Below, in pieces: positions 1 through 7,553 of a stretch of 21,012 nt of DNA (position 1 is its first letter; each line of letters starts with the position of its first letter). The notes beneath the pieces were generated by a model that saw only the letters and a program-made list of their open reading frames with translations, had not been told where the DNA came from and searched no databases. A program made the position numbers and the translations under genes. The stretch covers positions 1 to 21,012 of the forward strand of contig JBAXYJ010000017.1 in NCBI GenBank assembly GCA_041670885.1, read 5' to 3'. The stretch comes from JAJBWD01 sp041670885. GTDB lineage: Bacteria; Bacillota; Clostridia; Clostridiales; Clostridiaceae.

Positions 1-132
1 AAAGAATCTACCAAATATTTTATCCAGGTTTTGATCTAAAACTCCATTACCATTATCTGAAATTGAAAACCTGATAAACTTATCCATCTCTTCAGCAGCA
101 GCTGATATTTCAACATTACCAGAAGATCCATA
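1..132 (-). pseudogene. Histidine kinase ATPase-domain fragment, no start, runs off the window
   Basis: Read on the minus strand in the frame ending at base 1, this stretch encodes a typical HATPase_c segment: a beta strand (NVEISAAAEE), the G1 box SDNGNGV (DxGxG pattern) and an F-box-like IFGRFF at the edge. The frame is closed by two consecutive stop codons at 133-138, and no start codon or ribosome-binding site serves it. The kinase N-terminus, dimerisation helix with the phospho-accepting His, and N-box are absent. The fragment lies directly behind the receiver domain of a response regulator, the usual regulator-then-kinase order, but out of frame with it. I infer an internal deletion that removed the end of the regulator and the start of the kinase. 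An assembly error is the alternative. Confidence 0.72.
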
Positions 133-449
133 TCATCAAAAGGCTTTGTTATGTAGTCATCTCCGCCTATTTCAAAGCCCAGGAGCTTATCTAATTTTTT
201 AGATTTTGCAGTAAGAAATATAATTGGAATGTTTACCTTATCTCTTACATCCTTCATTATTTCCTGACCGTTAATATCCGGAAGCATTATGTCCAGAAGT
301 ACCAAATCATAACAATTGGACAGAATTTTGTTTTCTCCATCCTTTCCATTTAGGGCATAGTCTACCCTATAGCCTTCATCTTCCAGTATATCCTTGACTA
401 AATTTATAATATCGATGTCATCATCTACAATTAAAATCTTTTCTTCCAT
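36..449 (-). pseudogene. Truncated response regulator (receiver domain only, fused out of frame to kinase remnant)
   Basis: The first about 106 residues are a complete OmpR/PhoB-type receiver domain: acidic pair D9/D10, phospho-acceptor D53 in LLDIMLPD, T80 in FLTAK, and K102 in TKPFDD. After about residue 106 the sequence stops resembling a receiver or its winged-helix output domain. It runs through DNA that in another frame encodes a histidine kinase ATPase domain, and ends at a stop at 36-38. The product (137 aa) is far shorter than the usual 225-235 aa and lacks a DNA-binding domain. The start at 449 has the ribosome-binding site AAGGGG. The gene lies 10 bases after the upstream secreted-protein gene, so it probably was part of a four-gene operon. 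It might still be expressed as a stand-alone receiver, but the out-of-frame tail argues for decay. Confidence 0.75.
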
Positions 450-459
450 GTTTTACCCC

Positions 460-951
460 TTAGGTTTCAAGCAGCTTAATAAGTTCATCAAAATCCTGAT
501 TTATTTTATTTAAATACTCAATTTTTTTCTTCTGCAATTCTATTATATCATCTAAATTACTGCTCAGCTCTTTATAGTTTCGTATTTTATTGTTTGCCTT
601 TGCCTTATTCCATATTATTTTAATATCGCTGATAGGAATTTTAACATATCCCACCTGCTGCTTAATTTCCTTTACTGCATTAAGTATTGCCTGTTTTTGC
701 TCTAAACTAAAGTTATTTTTCTGATTTTTTTCTTTAAGAAGTGATTTAGCCAACTTATTTTTTTTAGAAATCTGTTTTAAAATTTCTTTTTCATTTATAA
801 GATTTTCTTTAACAGCAGCCATTTTTCCCTTTGCAGACAGGATGGATTGTTTCTTTTCATAGGCATTCTTATTAACGCCTGACGCAAAGGCGTTTATTGG
901 AATTAATATTAGAATTATCAAAACTAAACTTAATACTATGTTTTTTTTCAT
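460..951 (-). CDS. Small secreted helical protein of unknown function
   Basis: A 163-residue product with a clear N-terminal signal peptide (MKK followed by a long hydrophobic stretch, probable cleavage after AFA near residue 23). The mature part is rich in Lys, Glu, Asn and Leu and predicted by eye to be almost wholly helical with coiled-coil character. I recognise no enzymatic motif. Its ribosome-binding site GGTGAT lies inside the last codons of the preceding lipoprotein gene, which suggests translational coupling. It lies between that lipoprotein gene and the damaged two-component system. An extracytoplasmic partner, or a target of the former sensor, is conceivable but is only inferred from position. 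Confidence 0.7.
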   Translation of the reverse strand: MKKNIVLSLVLIILILIPINAFASGVNKNAYEKKQSILSAKGKMAAVKENLINEKEILKQISKKNKLAKSLLKEKNQKNNFSLEQKQAILNAVKEIKQQVGYVKIPISDIKIIWNKAKANNKIRNYKELSSNLDDIIELQKKKIEYLNKINQDFDELIKLLET

Positions 952-955
952 TTTA

Positions 956-1174
956 TCACCGCAAATCTATACTTAAATCTTCTCTGCTTACATCATTTAT
1001 CATAGTGTCAATGTCATCCATAGTGCTGTCCATATCCTCTGCTGCTTCATTATTGTCAATAATAGCTGCTTCATTATCAGCCGGATTTTTAGTTTTAGCA
1101 TTATACTGCTTTTTACTGCAGGATGTCATAAATAAAAATAAAATTATAATAAAAAATATCAGCAGCTTCTTCAT
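956..1174 (-). CDS. Small acidic lipoprotein, unknown function
   Basis: A 72-residue product starting MKKLL, with a hydrophobic segment ending in the lipobox FMTSC, so probably lipid-anchored on the outer face of the membrane. The short mature part is Asp/Glu/Asn-rich and shows no known motif. An in-frame ATG five codons upstream (1189) exists, but the ribosome-binding site GGTGAT lies just before the ATG at 1174, which decides the start. It is the first gene of an apparent operon running leftwards through the secreted protein into the truncated response regulator. A TATAAT at 1222-1227 (minus strand) could be its -10 box, but no good -35 box is seen. Confidence 0.62.
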   Translation of the reverse strand: MKKLLIFFIIILFLFMTSCSKKQYNAKTKNPADNEAAIIDNNEAAEDMDSTMDDIDTMINDVSREDLSIDLR

Positions 1175-1277
1175 AGAATCACCATCCAAATATAAATACT
1201 TTGCAAAATTCTCCTAATATTATTATATAATAAAAATATTAAATAAAAATTAAATATTATTAAAAAATTATGCTGCC

Positions 1278-1387
1278 TGAGGAAATTTCATAATTCAAAA
1301 ATTTAAATTTTCAGCTTAAAAAAACGTTGATAATTCGTTATTTTTAAGCTGAAAAACAAGCCTAAAGGTAATTATGCAATTTCCTTA
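1278..1387. repeat. Palindromic interspersed repeat (MITE-like), copy 1
   Basis: The ends are imperfect inverted repeats: TGAGGAAATTTCATAATT on the left and, on the other strand, TAAGGAAATTGCATAATT on the right. Inside lies a perfect 15-bp inverted repeat (arms 1308-1322 and 1341-1355, loop 18 bases) centred on an AGCTTAAAAA motif. Read on the minus strand, its first about 45 bases match the minus strand of the element at 18913-18985 at most positions (shared ATAATTAC, TTT, GGCT and T-tract blocks). It holds no gene. It lies between two leftward transcription units and could fold as a strong hairpin in RNA. Confidence 0.7.
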
Positions 1388-1410
1388 CCTAAGAAAATTA
1401 TTTTCTCAAA

Positions 1411-1439
1411 AAAGAAAAAAGGAGAGATTTTCTCCCTCC
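1411..1439 (-). terminator. Intrinsic terminator of tkt
   Basis: On the minus strand a GC-containing hairpin (GGAGGGAGA, loop, TCTCTCC, with a small bulge) is followed immediately by a run of six T and further T-rich sequence. It lies 24 bases downstream of the transketolase stop codon. Confidence 0.82.
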
Positions 1440-1462
1440 AAATATATATAATTTATTCAAAA

Positions 1463-3448
1463 TTACTTATTAAGAATTTGAAGTGCAGTCTGAAGTACAT
1501 TTTCTATGGTAAATCCAAATTCCTTATATAGAATTTCACCTGGTGCTGAAGCTCCAAACTCATCTCTTCCAATAACTTTTCCGTCTAATCCAACATATTT
1601 ATACCAAGGCATTGTACATGCTGCTTCAACAGCCAGCCTTGCCTTGACTTCCTTTGGCATTAAGCTTTCCTTGTACTCTTCGCTCTGTTTTTCATAAAGC
1701 TTCATAGAAGGCATTGAAATAACTCTTGCCTTAACATTATACTCTTTTAAAAGCTTCGCCGCTTCATATATATATTCTACTTCAGAACCTGATGCCATTA
1801 ATATTATGTCTGGTGTTCCTTCAGTATCAGTTAATATATAAGCACCCTTTAAGGCTTTCTCTGCTGATGTTTCCTTATAAGATGGCAGGTTCTGTCTTGA
1901 TAAAGCTAAGGCAGTTGGTCCAACCTTATTTGTTGCTGCATAATACCAGGCTGCTATTGTTTCTTTTCCATCTGCCGGTCTCATATCAGTAACATTTGGA
2001 ATGCTTCTAAGGGTGGCCAGCTGTTCTATTGGCTGATGAGTAGGTCCATCTTCTCCTACTCCGATGCTGTCATGAGTTAATACATATGTTACAGGAAGCT
2101 TCATCAGTGCTGAAAGTCTCATAGATGATTTTAAATAATCACTGAATATGAGGAAAGTAGCACAGAATGCTTTAAATCCTCCATGAACAGCTATTCCGTT
2201 TGCTATAGCTGCCATAGATTGTTCCCTTACTCCAAAATGAATGTTTTGCCCAAGCCTGTTTTCCTTTGAGAATTCTCCCTTACCCTTCATAACTGTTTTG
2301 TTTGAAGGTGAAAGGTCAGCAGATCCTCCAAGCATATTTGGGAAATGCTTAACCAGCTTATTTAACACTTCATAAGATGCATTTCTCGTAGCCACCGGAG
2401 ATGCAAAATCAAACTCCTTTGCAAATTCATTTACATCTAATGTAAATTCATCATTCATCCACTTTTCAAATTCAACGCAGGAATCTTTATACTCCTTTTT
2501 ATACTCATTAAATGTCTTTTCCCAAGCTGCTTCTTTTGCAGAAAGTTCTTCTTTAACCTGCTGCATATGAGCTTTAACATCCTCCGGAACTGTGAAGTCT
2601 TCCAATCCTTCTAAGCCTAAGAATTTCTTAGTCTCAAGCAGGTTATCCTTTCCAAGAGGCTCACCGTGTGCTGCTGACTTGCCAACCTTTGCAGGACAGC
2701 CATATCCGATTTTTGTCTTTACTACGATTAGTGTAGGTTTATCTGATTTTTTAGCTTTAGTTATCGCTTTATCTATTTCATCAACGCTGTTTCCGTCCTC
2801 TAATTTAAGAACGTTCCAGTTATAAGCTTCGTATCTCTTAGCGGTATCTTCAGTAAATGCTAAGTCTGTGCTTCCTTCTATGGATATATTGTTTGAATCG
2901 TATAATACTATAAGCTTGCTGAGTCCTAAAGTTCCAGCCAGGGATGCTGCTTCTCCTGAAATACCTTCCATAAGGCAGCCATCGCCGCAAATTGCATAGG
3001 TATAATGGTCAATTATCTTTTTATCTTCCTTATTAAACTTCTTTGCTAAGAATTCTTCTGCCAATGCCATTCCTACTGCTGTTGATACACCCTGACCTAA
3101 AGGTCCTGTGGTTGTCTCTACTCCATCTGTATGACCGTATTCCGGATGTCCCGGAGTTTTAGAGCCAAATTGCCTGAAGTTTTTTAAATCCTCCATTGTA
3201 AGTCCATATCCAAACAGATGGAATAGTGAATATAAAAGAGCTGAACCATGTCCTGCTGATAAAACAAATCTATCTCTGTCTACCCACTCTAAGTCCTTCG
3301 GATTATGCTTTAAATGCTTTGCCCATAGTGTATATGCCATGGGTGCAGATCCCATAGGCATCCCAGGATGACCTGATTTTGCTTTTTCTACCTGTTCTGC
3401 TGACAATATCCTTATGATGTTTACTGTTTTGTTATCAATACTGCTCAT
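1463..3448 (-). CDS. tkt: Transketolase
   Basis: Thiamine-diphosphate-dependent cytosolic enzyme of the non-oxidative pentose phosphate pathway, moving two-carbon ketol units between sugar phosphates. The full-length product is 661 aa, normal for the family. Visible motifs, numbered from the chosen start, are SGHPGMPMG (about 25-33), GPLGQG (115-120), the diphosphate/Mg motif GDGCLMEG through an NN pair (about 155-187), the pyrimidine-domain segment with the cofactor-activating Glu in VREQSMAA (about 410), and the GEDGPTHQP segment (about 470). The start is the ATG at 3448, with GGAGG five bases upstream. A TTG at 3460 is part of the ribosome-binding site and is not the start. The gene is monocistronic, with its own terminator, and divergent from the DUF4349 gene. 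Nothing is unusual. Confidence 0.97.
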   Translation of the reverse strand: MSSIDNKTVNIIRILSAEQVEKAKSGHPGMPMGSAPMAYTLWAKHLKHNPKDLEWVDRDRFVLSAGHGSALLYSLFHLFGYGLTMEDLKNFRQFGSKTPGHPEYGHTDGVETTTGPLGQGVSTAVGMALAEEFLAKKFNKEDKKIIDHYTYAICGDGCLMEGISGEAASLAGTLGLSKLIVLYDSNNISIEGSTDLAFTEDTAKRYEAYNWNVLKLEDGNSVDEIDKAITKAKKSDKPTLIVVKTKIGYGCPAKVGKSAAHGEPLGKDNLLETKKFLGLEGLEDFTVPEDVKAHMQQVKEELSAKEAAWEKTFNEYKKEYKDSCVEFEKWMNDEFTLDVNEFAKEFDFASPVATRNASYEVLNKLVKHFPNMLGGSADLSPSNKTVMKGKGEFSKENRLGQNIHFGVREQSMAAIANGIAVHGGFKAFCATFLIFSDYLKSSMRLSALMKLPVTYVLTHDSIGVGEDGPTHQPIEQLATLRSIPNVTDMRPADGKETIAAWYYAATNKVGPTALALSRQNLPSYKETSAEKALKGAYILTDTEGTPDIILMASGSEVEYIYEAAKLLKEYNVKARVISMPSMKLYEKQSEEYKESLMPKEVKARLAVEAACTMPWYKYVGLDGKVIGRDEFGASAPGEILYKEFGFTIENVLQTALQILNK

Positions 3449-3517
3449 ATGTACCTCCAATATATATTATTAAAAAATTGATATTACAATTTCTTTAATT
3501 TTCTGCAATCATTTAGT

Positions 3518-3523
3518 ATTATA
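3518..3523 (-). promoter_or_regulatory. Candidate -10 box for tkt
   Basis: A perfect TATAAT on the minus strand about 70 bases upstream of the tkt start codon, in an AT-rich 262-base divergent intergenic region. No convincing -35 hexamer lies at 16-18 bases, so the call rests on the -10 box only. Confidence 0.4.
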
Positions 3524-3710
3524 CACTAAAAATATAAAAATATAAACTTTACACAAAAATTATTATTATACAGCCTAAGAGAAGAATACTATATTATTAA
3601 CCTGTAACTTTTATAGAAATTTATCGTATAGCTTTATAGGAAATCAAATTTGTGGAGGGATTAATATTAAATACAAATTATATGATTTCAATATAAAAGG
3701 GAGGTTCATT

Positions 3711-4598
3711 ATGAACAGAAAAATCAAGTTCTCATTTATAGCTTTAACATTAATTTTAGTTTTATCCATACCGCTTTCCGGATGTGGGAAAAAGTCTGCT
3801 TCAAACAGCGGCACTGCAACAGCTCCTAGGGTTAGTGAAGAAAATGGCAGTTTAGCAGCTCAGGACAGTGCAGTGGAAAACACCGCTGATGCTACTAAAA
3901 CCGCTGAAAAACAAAAGGAAACAAATAACAGCAAAATAATAAAAACTGCAGAGGTAGATCTGGAAACTAAAAATTATGCAAAGGCAATTGACAGTATATT
4001 AAGTACTGTGAAATCAAAGGGAGGATATATTCAAAGCTCCAAATCCTACGGAAGTTATGATGACAATTCAAGAGGAGCAAATTATGTTATCAGAATGCCA
4101 AAGGATTATTTCGATGAATTTTTGACTAATGTAGGAAATTTAGGCAAGATTACAAGTTCTTCAACTCAGGGTGAAAATATTTCAAGCCAATACTACGATA
4201 CTGAGGCTCACCTTAAGGCATTGAAGGTTCAGGAGGACAGACTTCTTGAGCTACTTAAAAAGAGCGGTTCTTTAAAGGATATATTAGAGATTGAAAATCA
4301 GCTTTCGAATGTAAGATACCAGATTGAAAGCCTGACCTCCAGCCTAAAAAATTGGGATAACCAGGTGGATTATGCTACTATAAATATTAATGTTCATGAG
4401 GTATCAGTACTTACTACAAAACCTGTATCCCTTGGAGATAAAATTAAAAAGACCTTCAGTGACTCATTAAAATCACTGGGATCACTGTTTAAAGTAATAA
4501 TTTTAATTATCGTCGCTATAATTCCGTACCTGATAATTATTGTGCCTGTTTCTGTAATTACTTATGTTTTAGTAAAAAAGAGAAAAAAGAAAGATTAG
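3711..4598 (+). CDS. DUF4349 domain lipoprotein
   Basis: A 295-residue product with a signal peptide and lipobox LSGC (Cys25), a Ser/Ala/Thr-rich linker to about residue 75, and a DUF4349 domain. The domain begins KIIKTAEVDLETKNY, has the YVIRMPKDYFDEFL core and a long coiled-coil helix pair at about 165-215 (EDRLLELLKKSGSLKDILEI), and ends in a final beta strand. A C-terminal transmembrane segment (about 258-285) and a basic KKRKKKD tail follow. The lipid anchor plus C-terminal membrane segment is the usual DUF4349 layout. The function of the family is not established. The ribosome-binding site is GGGAGG. It is the only complete plus-strand gene, transcribed away from tkt, and ends at a bidirectional hairpin. 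Confidence 0.88.
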   Translation: MNRKIKFSFIALTLILVLSIPLSGCGKKSASNSGTATAPRVSEENGSLAAQDSAVENTADATKTAEKQKETNNSKIIKTAEVDLETKNYAKAIDSILSTVKSKGGYIQSSKSYGSYDDNSRGANYVIRMPKDYFDEFLTNVGNLGKITSSSTQGENISSQYYDTEAHLKALKVQEDRLLELLKKSGSLKDILEIENQLSNVRYQIESLTSSLKNWDNQVDYATININVHEVSVLTTKPVSLGDKIKKTFSDSLKSLGSLFKVIILIIVAIIPYLIIIVPVSVITYVLVKKRKKKD

Positions 4599-4617
4599 AA
4601 TCCTGAATAAAAATGAT

Positions 4618-4654
4618 AAGCCATCTTTTAATGATAAGCATTATAAGATGGCTT
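4618..4654. terminator. Bidirectional intrinsic terminator between convergent genes
   Basis: A perfect 10-bp stem (AAGCCATCTT, 4618-4627, with AAGATGGCTT, 4645-4654) with extra inner pairing, followed by TAATTTT on the plus strand and by AT-rich sequence with T-runs on the minus strand. It serves the DUF4349 gene. Its right arm also contains the stop codon of the truncated paralogue arriving from the other side. Confidence 0.75.
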
Positions 4655-4856
4655 AATTTTCAGGCCCATTTAAACCAGTGCAGGCTTCAGCATCAATTTC
4701 ACTGTGATTTTTCTCCAGATAACTATTCAAATTGTAATTTTGTTTTTTTATATTATAGAAAGAGGTTTCTTCATCTTTTCTTTTGGGAGTATATGCTATG
4801 ATAACAATAGCAAGTAAAAATGGTATTAAAATAAGAATTACTTTTTTCAGTCTCAT
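4653..4856 (-). pseudogene. Truncated third paralogue of the Tiki/EreA-like family (N-terminus only)
   Basis: A 67-residue product starting MRLKKVILI that closely matches the first about 62 residues of the next gene upstream: the same membrane anchor, the same AYTP/GYTP junction, and the same YL-NH-EID segment up to the CTGLN position. It then diverges for four residues and stops inside the hairpin at 4618-4654. The whole putative catalytic domain (about 350 residues) is missing. It has a good ribosome-binding site (GGGAGG), so the short membrane-anchored peptide may still be made. The ATG at 4856 is preferred to a TTG at 4871 that lies within the ribosome-binding site. I infer a tandem-duplicate remnant trimmed by deletion against the convergent terminator. 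Confidence 0.75.
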
Positions 4857-4881
4857 AATATCCCTCCCCAATCTAATACTT

Positions 4882-6141
4882 TTAAAATGAAGCAGCAGCT
4901 TTTGAATTCTTAATCAATATAATATACTTAAAATAATCAGTGTCAGGCATATTATCCATGCTTGTGACAAAGTAAGATTTAGTACTAAATAGTGATTTAT
5001 CTCCGTTCAACTTGAATAAAGTAATATCTGATTTACTGATATTTTGAATAAGGTTAAGATCAGTAAATTCAGTTTCCACATCAGCTTCTCTATTATCTAT
5101 TTGATCAGTTAATGCCATGCAGTTTTGATAAGCATAGGCAATTGATAATACCCTTCCGCCTACAGGAGAATCACTGCCATTTAGATACATGGCAAATCTC
5201 TTTGTATCTCCCATATAAACACAGGTATTTTGGTATACATGTTCCATTTTAAATTGTCCGAAATATTTTCCAATGGGCAGATTATGGTATATCCTTTTAA
5301 AATTATTATAAAAGATACTCTCTACTTCATCATAGTCTGTTACCCCGGCGTTATAAATTTTATAAGTATTCACAAAATTATCTACTGTAAATTTAAAATC
5401 AAAATACCTGTTTCCTAAATAACTTTCATAAGCAGCTGGATTATCTTCCATATTTTTATGCAGATTTATAAAAGTTTTAATTATACCATCATAATTTTCT
5501 TGATTTTGCTTATTATTAAAAGTCTTGAAGTTTTCTATATAAGCTTTAATAAAAGGCTTAATCTCTGATATCGGTTCACTTTCCGGAATCAGTGAATTTA
5601 TATAGGCGAAGGTACTCCATGAGTAATATTCCAGATTAATCCCTATTACTATTATTTTTTTGCTTTCAGGAAGTGTGTCATTATATTCTTTAAGCTTATT
5701 ACAAAAATCATTGAATTCCTTCAAATCAATCCTACCGGGAACAACAAAATCAAGTTTTGATACATCTCCTGATTTCAGGTATTCATTAAGCAGGCTAGAC
5801 TGGCTATAACTAATATTTTCCAGAAGATATCTTACATTATATTTCTTATTCAAATATTTCAAAAGTGAAAGCTTTACCTGATAATTCTTGCTTACATTAC
5901 TGTATTCCCCGGTTAATATGACATCACTTTTAACAATATCCTCATCCATAAGGCTAAAGCCGCTGCCTGTATCCAAATCAATTTCAGCATGATTTTCATC
6001 CAGATATTTATTCATGTCATATTTTTCTTTTTTCTCATTATAAGAAGCATTTTCAGCCTTTTTACTATCAGGGGTATATCCTATGATTGCAGCTGTCAGT
6101 AAAAATGGTATTGTTATAAAAATAATTTTTTTTAGTTTCAT
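4882..6141 (-). CDS. Membrane-anchored Tiki/erythromycin-esterase-like protein, motif-degenerate paralogue
   Basis: A 419-residue product with an N-terminal hydrophobic anchor (residues about 5-21) and no lipobox. The remainder aligns end to end with the 413-residue neighbour. By the pattern ILTGE...KNYQVKLSLLKYLN...LLE (about 76-105) and a late FKMEHVYQ, it resembles the erythromycin esterase/ChaN-Tiki superfamily of secreted or surface hydrolases and haem-binding proteins. The neighbour has GEAH at this point, whereas this copy has GEYS, so the histidine expected in the family's GE-H motif is absent. The second histidine (MEHVYQ) remains. It starts 8 bases after the upstream paralogue with GGAGG, so the two are co-transcribed. 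The family assignment is by motif only. Activity is doubtful. Confidence 0.6.
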   Translation of the reverse strand: MKLKKIIFITIPFLLTAAIIGYTPDSKKAENASYNEKKEKYDMNKYLDENHAEIDLDTGSGFSLMDEDIVKSDVILTGEYSNVSKNYQVKLSLLKYLNKKYNVRYLLENISYSQSSLLNEYLKSGDVSKLDFVVPGRIDLKEFNDFCNKLKEYNDTLPESKKIIVIGINLEYYSWSTFAYINSLIPESEPISEIKPFIKAYIENFKTFNNKQNQENYDGIIKTFINLHKNMEDNPAAYESYLGNRYFDFKFTVDNFVNTYKIYNAGVTDYDEVESIFYNNFKRIYHNLPIGKYFGQFKMEHVYQNTCVYMGDTKRFAMYLNGSDSPVGGRVLSIAYAYQNCMALTDQIDNREADVETEFTDLNLIQNISKSDITLFKLNGDKSLFSTKSYFVTSMDNMPDTDYFKYIILIKNSKAAASF

Positions 6142-6149
6142 AATACCTC

Positions 6150-7391
6150 CTATTGCGAATTATCATATGGAATGGTACCTTTTGAATTTTTAATTAAGAT
6201 AATATATTTAAAATAATCTGTGTCAGTTTTATCACTTTTTTTTGTTTCCACAAAATAAATTTTTTTGCTAAATGGTGTTCTGTCTCCATTTAACTTAAAT
6301 AAAGTAATGTCTGATTTACTTATGTTATTAAGAATATCAATATCATTAAGTCCAGAATCAGCATTACCCTCTCCATAAGTTTTTCCCCAGGTCATCATTT
6401 TACAGTTTTGATAAGCATATGCTATGGACAGCACCTTTCCTTTTATTGGAGAATCACTGCTATTTAGATACATAGCAAATCTGCTTTTATCACCCATATA
6501 TGAATTACAGATATTTTGGTAAACGTGCTCCATACCAAATTCTCCAAAATATTTCCCTTTTGGCAGATTAGAATATATCCTTTTAAAATTACTGTAAATG
6601 CCTGGCTCTCTTATGCTTTCAAAATTTACACTGTTTGATGCATATGCATTTTTAGAATTTATAATATTATCCAATACAATACTAAAATCAAAATACTTGT
6701 CTCCTAAATATTTCTCATAATCCCTTGAATCAGCTTTTATATTATTCTGCAAATTCACAGCAGCCTTAATAACTGCATTAGTATTTTTCTTCTTATAGCC
6801 ATCTTTGAAATCTGTTATATAGGGTTTTATTTCATGGATTGGTTCACTTTCCGGCAGAATAGAATTCAAATAAATAAGCGCAGTTCCAATCTGGTGTTCA
6901 ATATCAATTCCTATAGCAATTATCCTTTCACTTTCAGGAAGCGTCAGATTATACTCTCTTAGTTTAATAAAAAAATCATAGTACTCCTTACTCCATGCTG
7001 CAGTACCCTTTAAATTATTAAATACGAGTTTTAATTTTGATTCATCACCTGTTTTAAGGTATTGATTTATAAAGCAGGACTGACTATAACCAATTTCCTC
7101 TAAAAGATATTTTAGCTTATACTTTTCATTTAGATATTTTATCATTGAAAGTTTAACCTGATAGTTCTTACTTATGGCATGAGCTTCACCAGTTAAAATA
7201 ACATCACTTTTTGTAATGTCTTTATCCAGAAGGTTAAAGCCGCTGCAGTCATGAATATTAATTTCAGCATGATTTTTGGTAAGATAACTGTTCATATCAA
7301 TACTTTTATCATTGCTGCTGCAGCTGGCTGTAAGGCATATTGCTGTGCAAATTAATAATATTAAAATTTTATTAAAACATGCTTTTTTCAT
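6150..7391 (-). CDS. Lipoprotein of the Tiki/erythromycin-esterase-like family
   Basis: A 413-residue product with a signal peptide and lipobox LTASC (Cys24), so lipid-anchored outside the membrane. Motifs consistent with the EreA/ChaN-Tiki superfamily are ILTGEAH (66-71), KYLLEE near 94-99, INQYLKTGDES, and a later FGMEHVYQ with a second conserved His. The combination GE-x-H, Glu, and distal His is what that superfamily uses in its active site. The substrate is unknown. Genuine macrolide esterases are cytosolic, so drug resistance should not be inferred. The ribosome-binding site AGGAGG precedes the ATG. It heads a tandem set of three homologous genes of decreasing completeness. Confidence 0.62.
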   Translation of the reverse strand: MKKACFNKILILLICTAICLTASCSSNDKSIDMNSYLTKNHAEINIHDCSGFNLLDKDITKSDVILTGEAHAISKNYQVKLSMIKYLNEKYKLKYLLEEIGYSQSCFINQYLKTGDESKLKLVFNNLKGTAAWSKEYYDFFIKLREYNLTLPESERIIAIGIDIEHQIGTALIYLNSILPESEPIHEIKPYITDFKDGYKKKNTNAVIKAAVNLQNNIKADSRDYEKYLGDKYFDFSIVLDNIINSKNAYASNSVNFESIREPGIYSNFKRIYSNLPKGKYFGEFGMEHVYQNICNSYMGDKSRFAMYLNSSDSPIKGKVLSIAYAYQNCKMMTWGKTYGEGNADSGLNDIDILNNISKSDITLFKLNGDRTPFSKKIYFVETKKSDKTDTDYFKYIILIKNSKGTIPYDNSQ

Positions 7392-7435
7392 TTTATGCCT
7401 CCTTCAGCATCTGAAAGTAAAATACTTTATATACA

Positions 7436-7444
7436 ATTATATCA
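7436..7444 (-). promoter_or_regulatory. Extended -10 promoter for the Tiki/EreA-like cluster
   Basis: On the minus strand TGATATAAT, a TG-n-TATAAT extended -10 element, lies about 45 bases upstream of the lipoprotein start. The -35 region is poor, which extended -10 promoters tolerate. Confidence 0.5.
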
Positions 7445-7477
7445 TTTATTACCATTATTTTATAGATGTGCTTATAA

Positions 7478-7513
7478 AAGCAAAAAAATGATAGACTGCT
7501 TGTCTACCATTTT
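7478..7513 (-). terminator. Intrinsic terminator of the Spo0E-MEDS gene
   Basis: On the minus strand a 12-bp stem (AAAATGGTAGAC with GTCTATCATTTT, including a G-T pair) and a five-base loop are followed by T-rich sequence. It lies about 40 bases downstream of the stop at 7554. Confidence 0.75.
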
Positions 7514-7553
7514 GTAAATCTCTATTTATTCTTCTATTTATAATTATATTCTT

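Noticed and set aside
897..1217. Plus-strand open frame of 106 codons opposite the lipoprotein and secreted-protein genes
   Set aside because: It overlaps two minus-strand genes that have signal sequences and ribosome-binding sites. It has no such signals itself and its translation is low-complexity hydrophobic sequence.
3656..3710. Possible upstream extension of the DUF4349 gene from a GGAGGG-preceded ATT codon
   Set aside because: It is in frame and has a second ribosome-binding-like site, but it would need a rare ATT start and would put a non-signal-peptide segment before an ideal lipoprotein signal sequence that has its own GGGAGG.
4613..4801. Plus-strand open frame just after the DUF4349 gene
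   Set aside because: It begins in the bidirectional terminator and lies antisense to the truncated paralogue. No family resemblance.
6150..7391. Reading the Tiki/EreA-like genes as macrolide-resistance esterases
   Set aside because: Only short motifs are shared, the proteins are exported or membrane-anchored, and no other resistance genes are nearby. Resistance is not supported.
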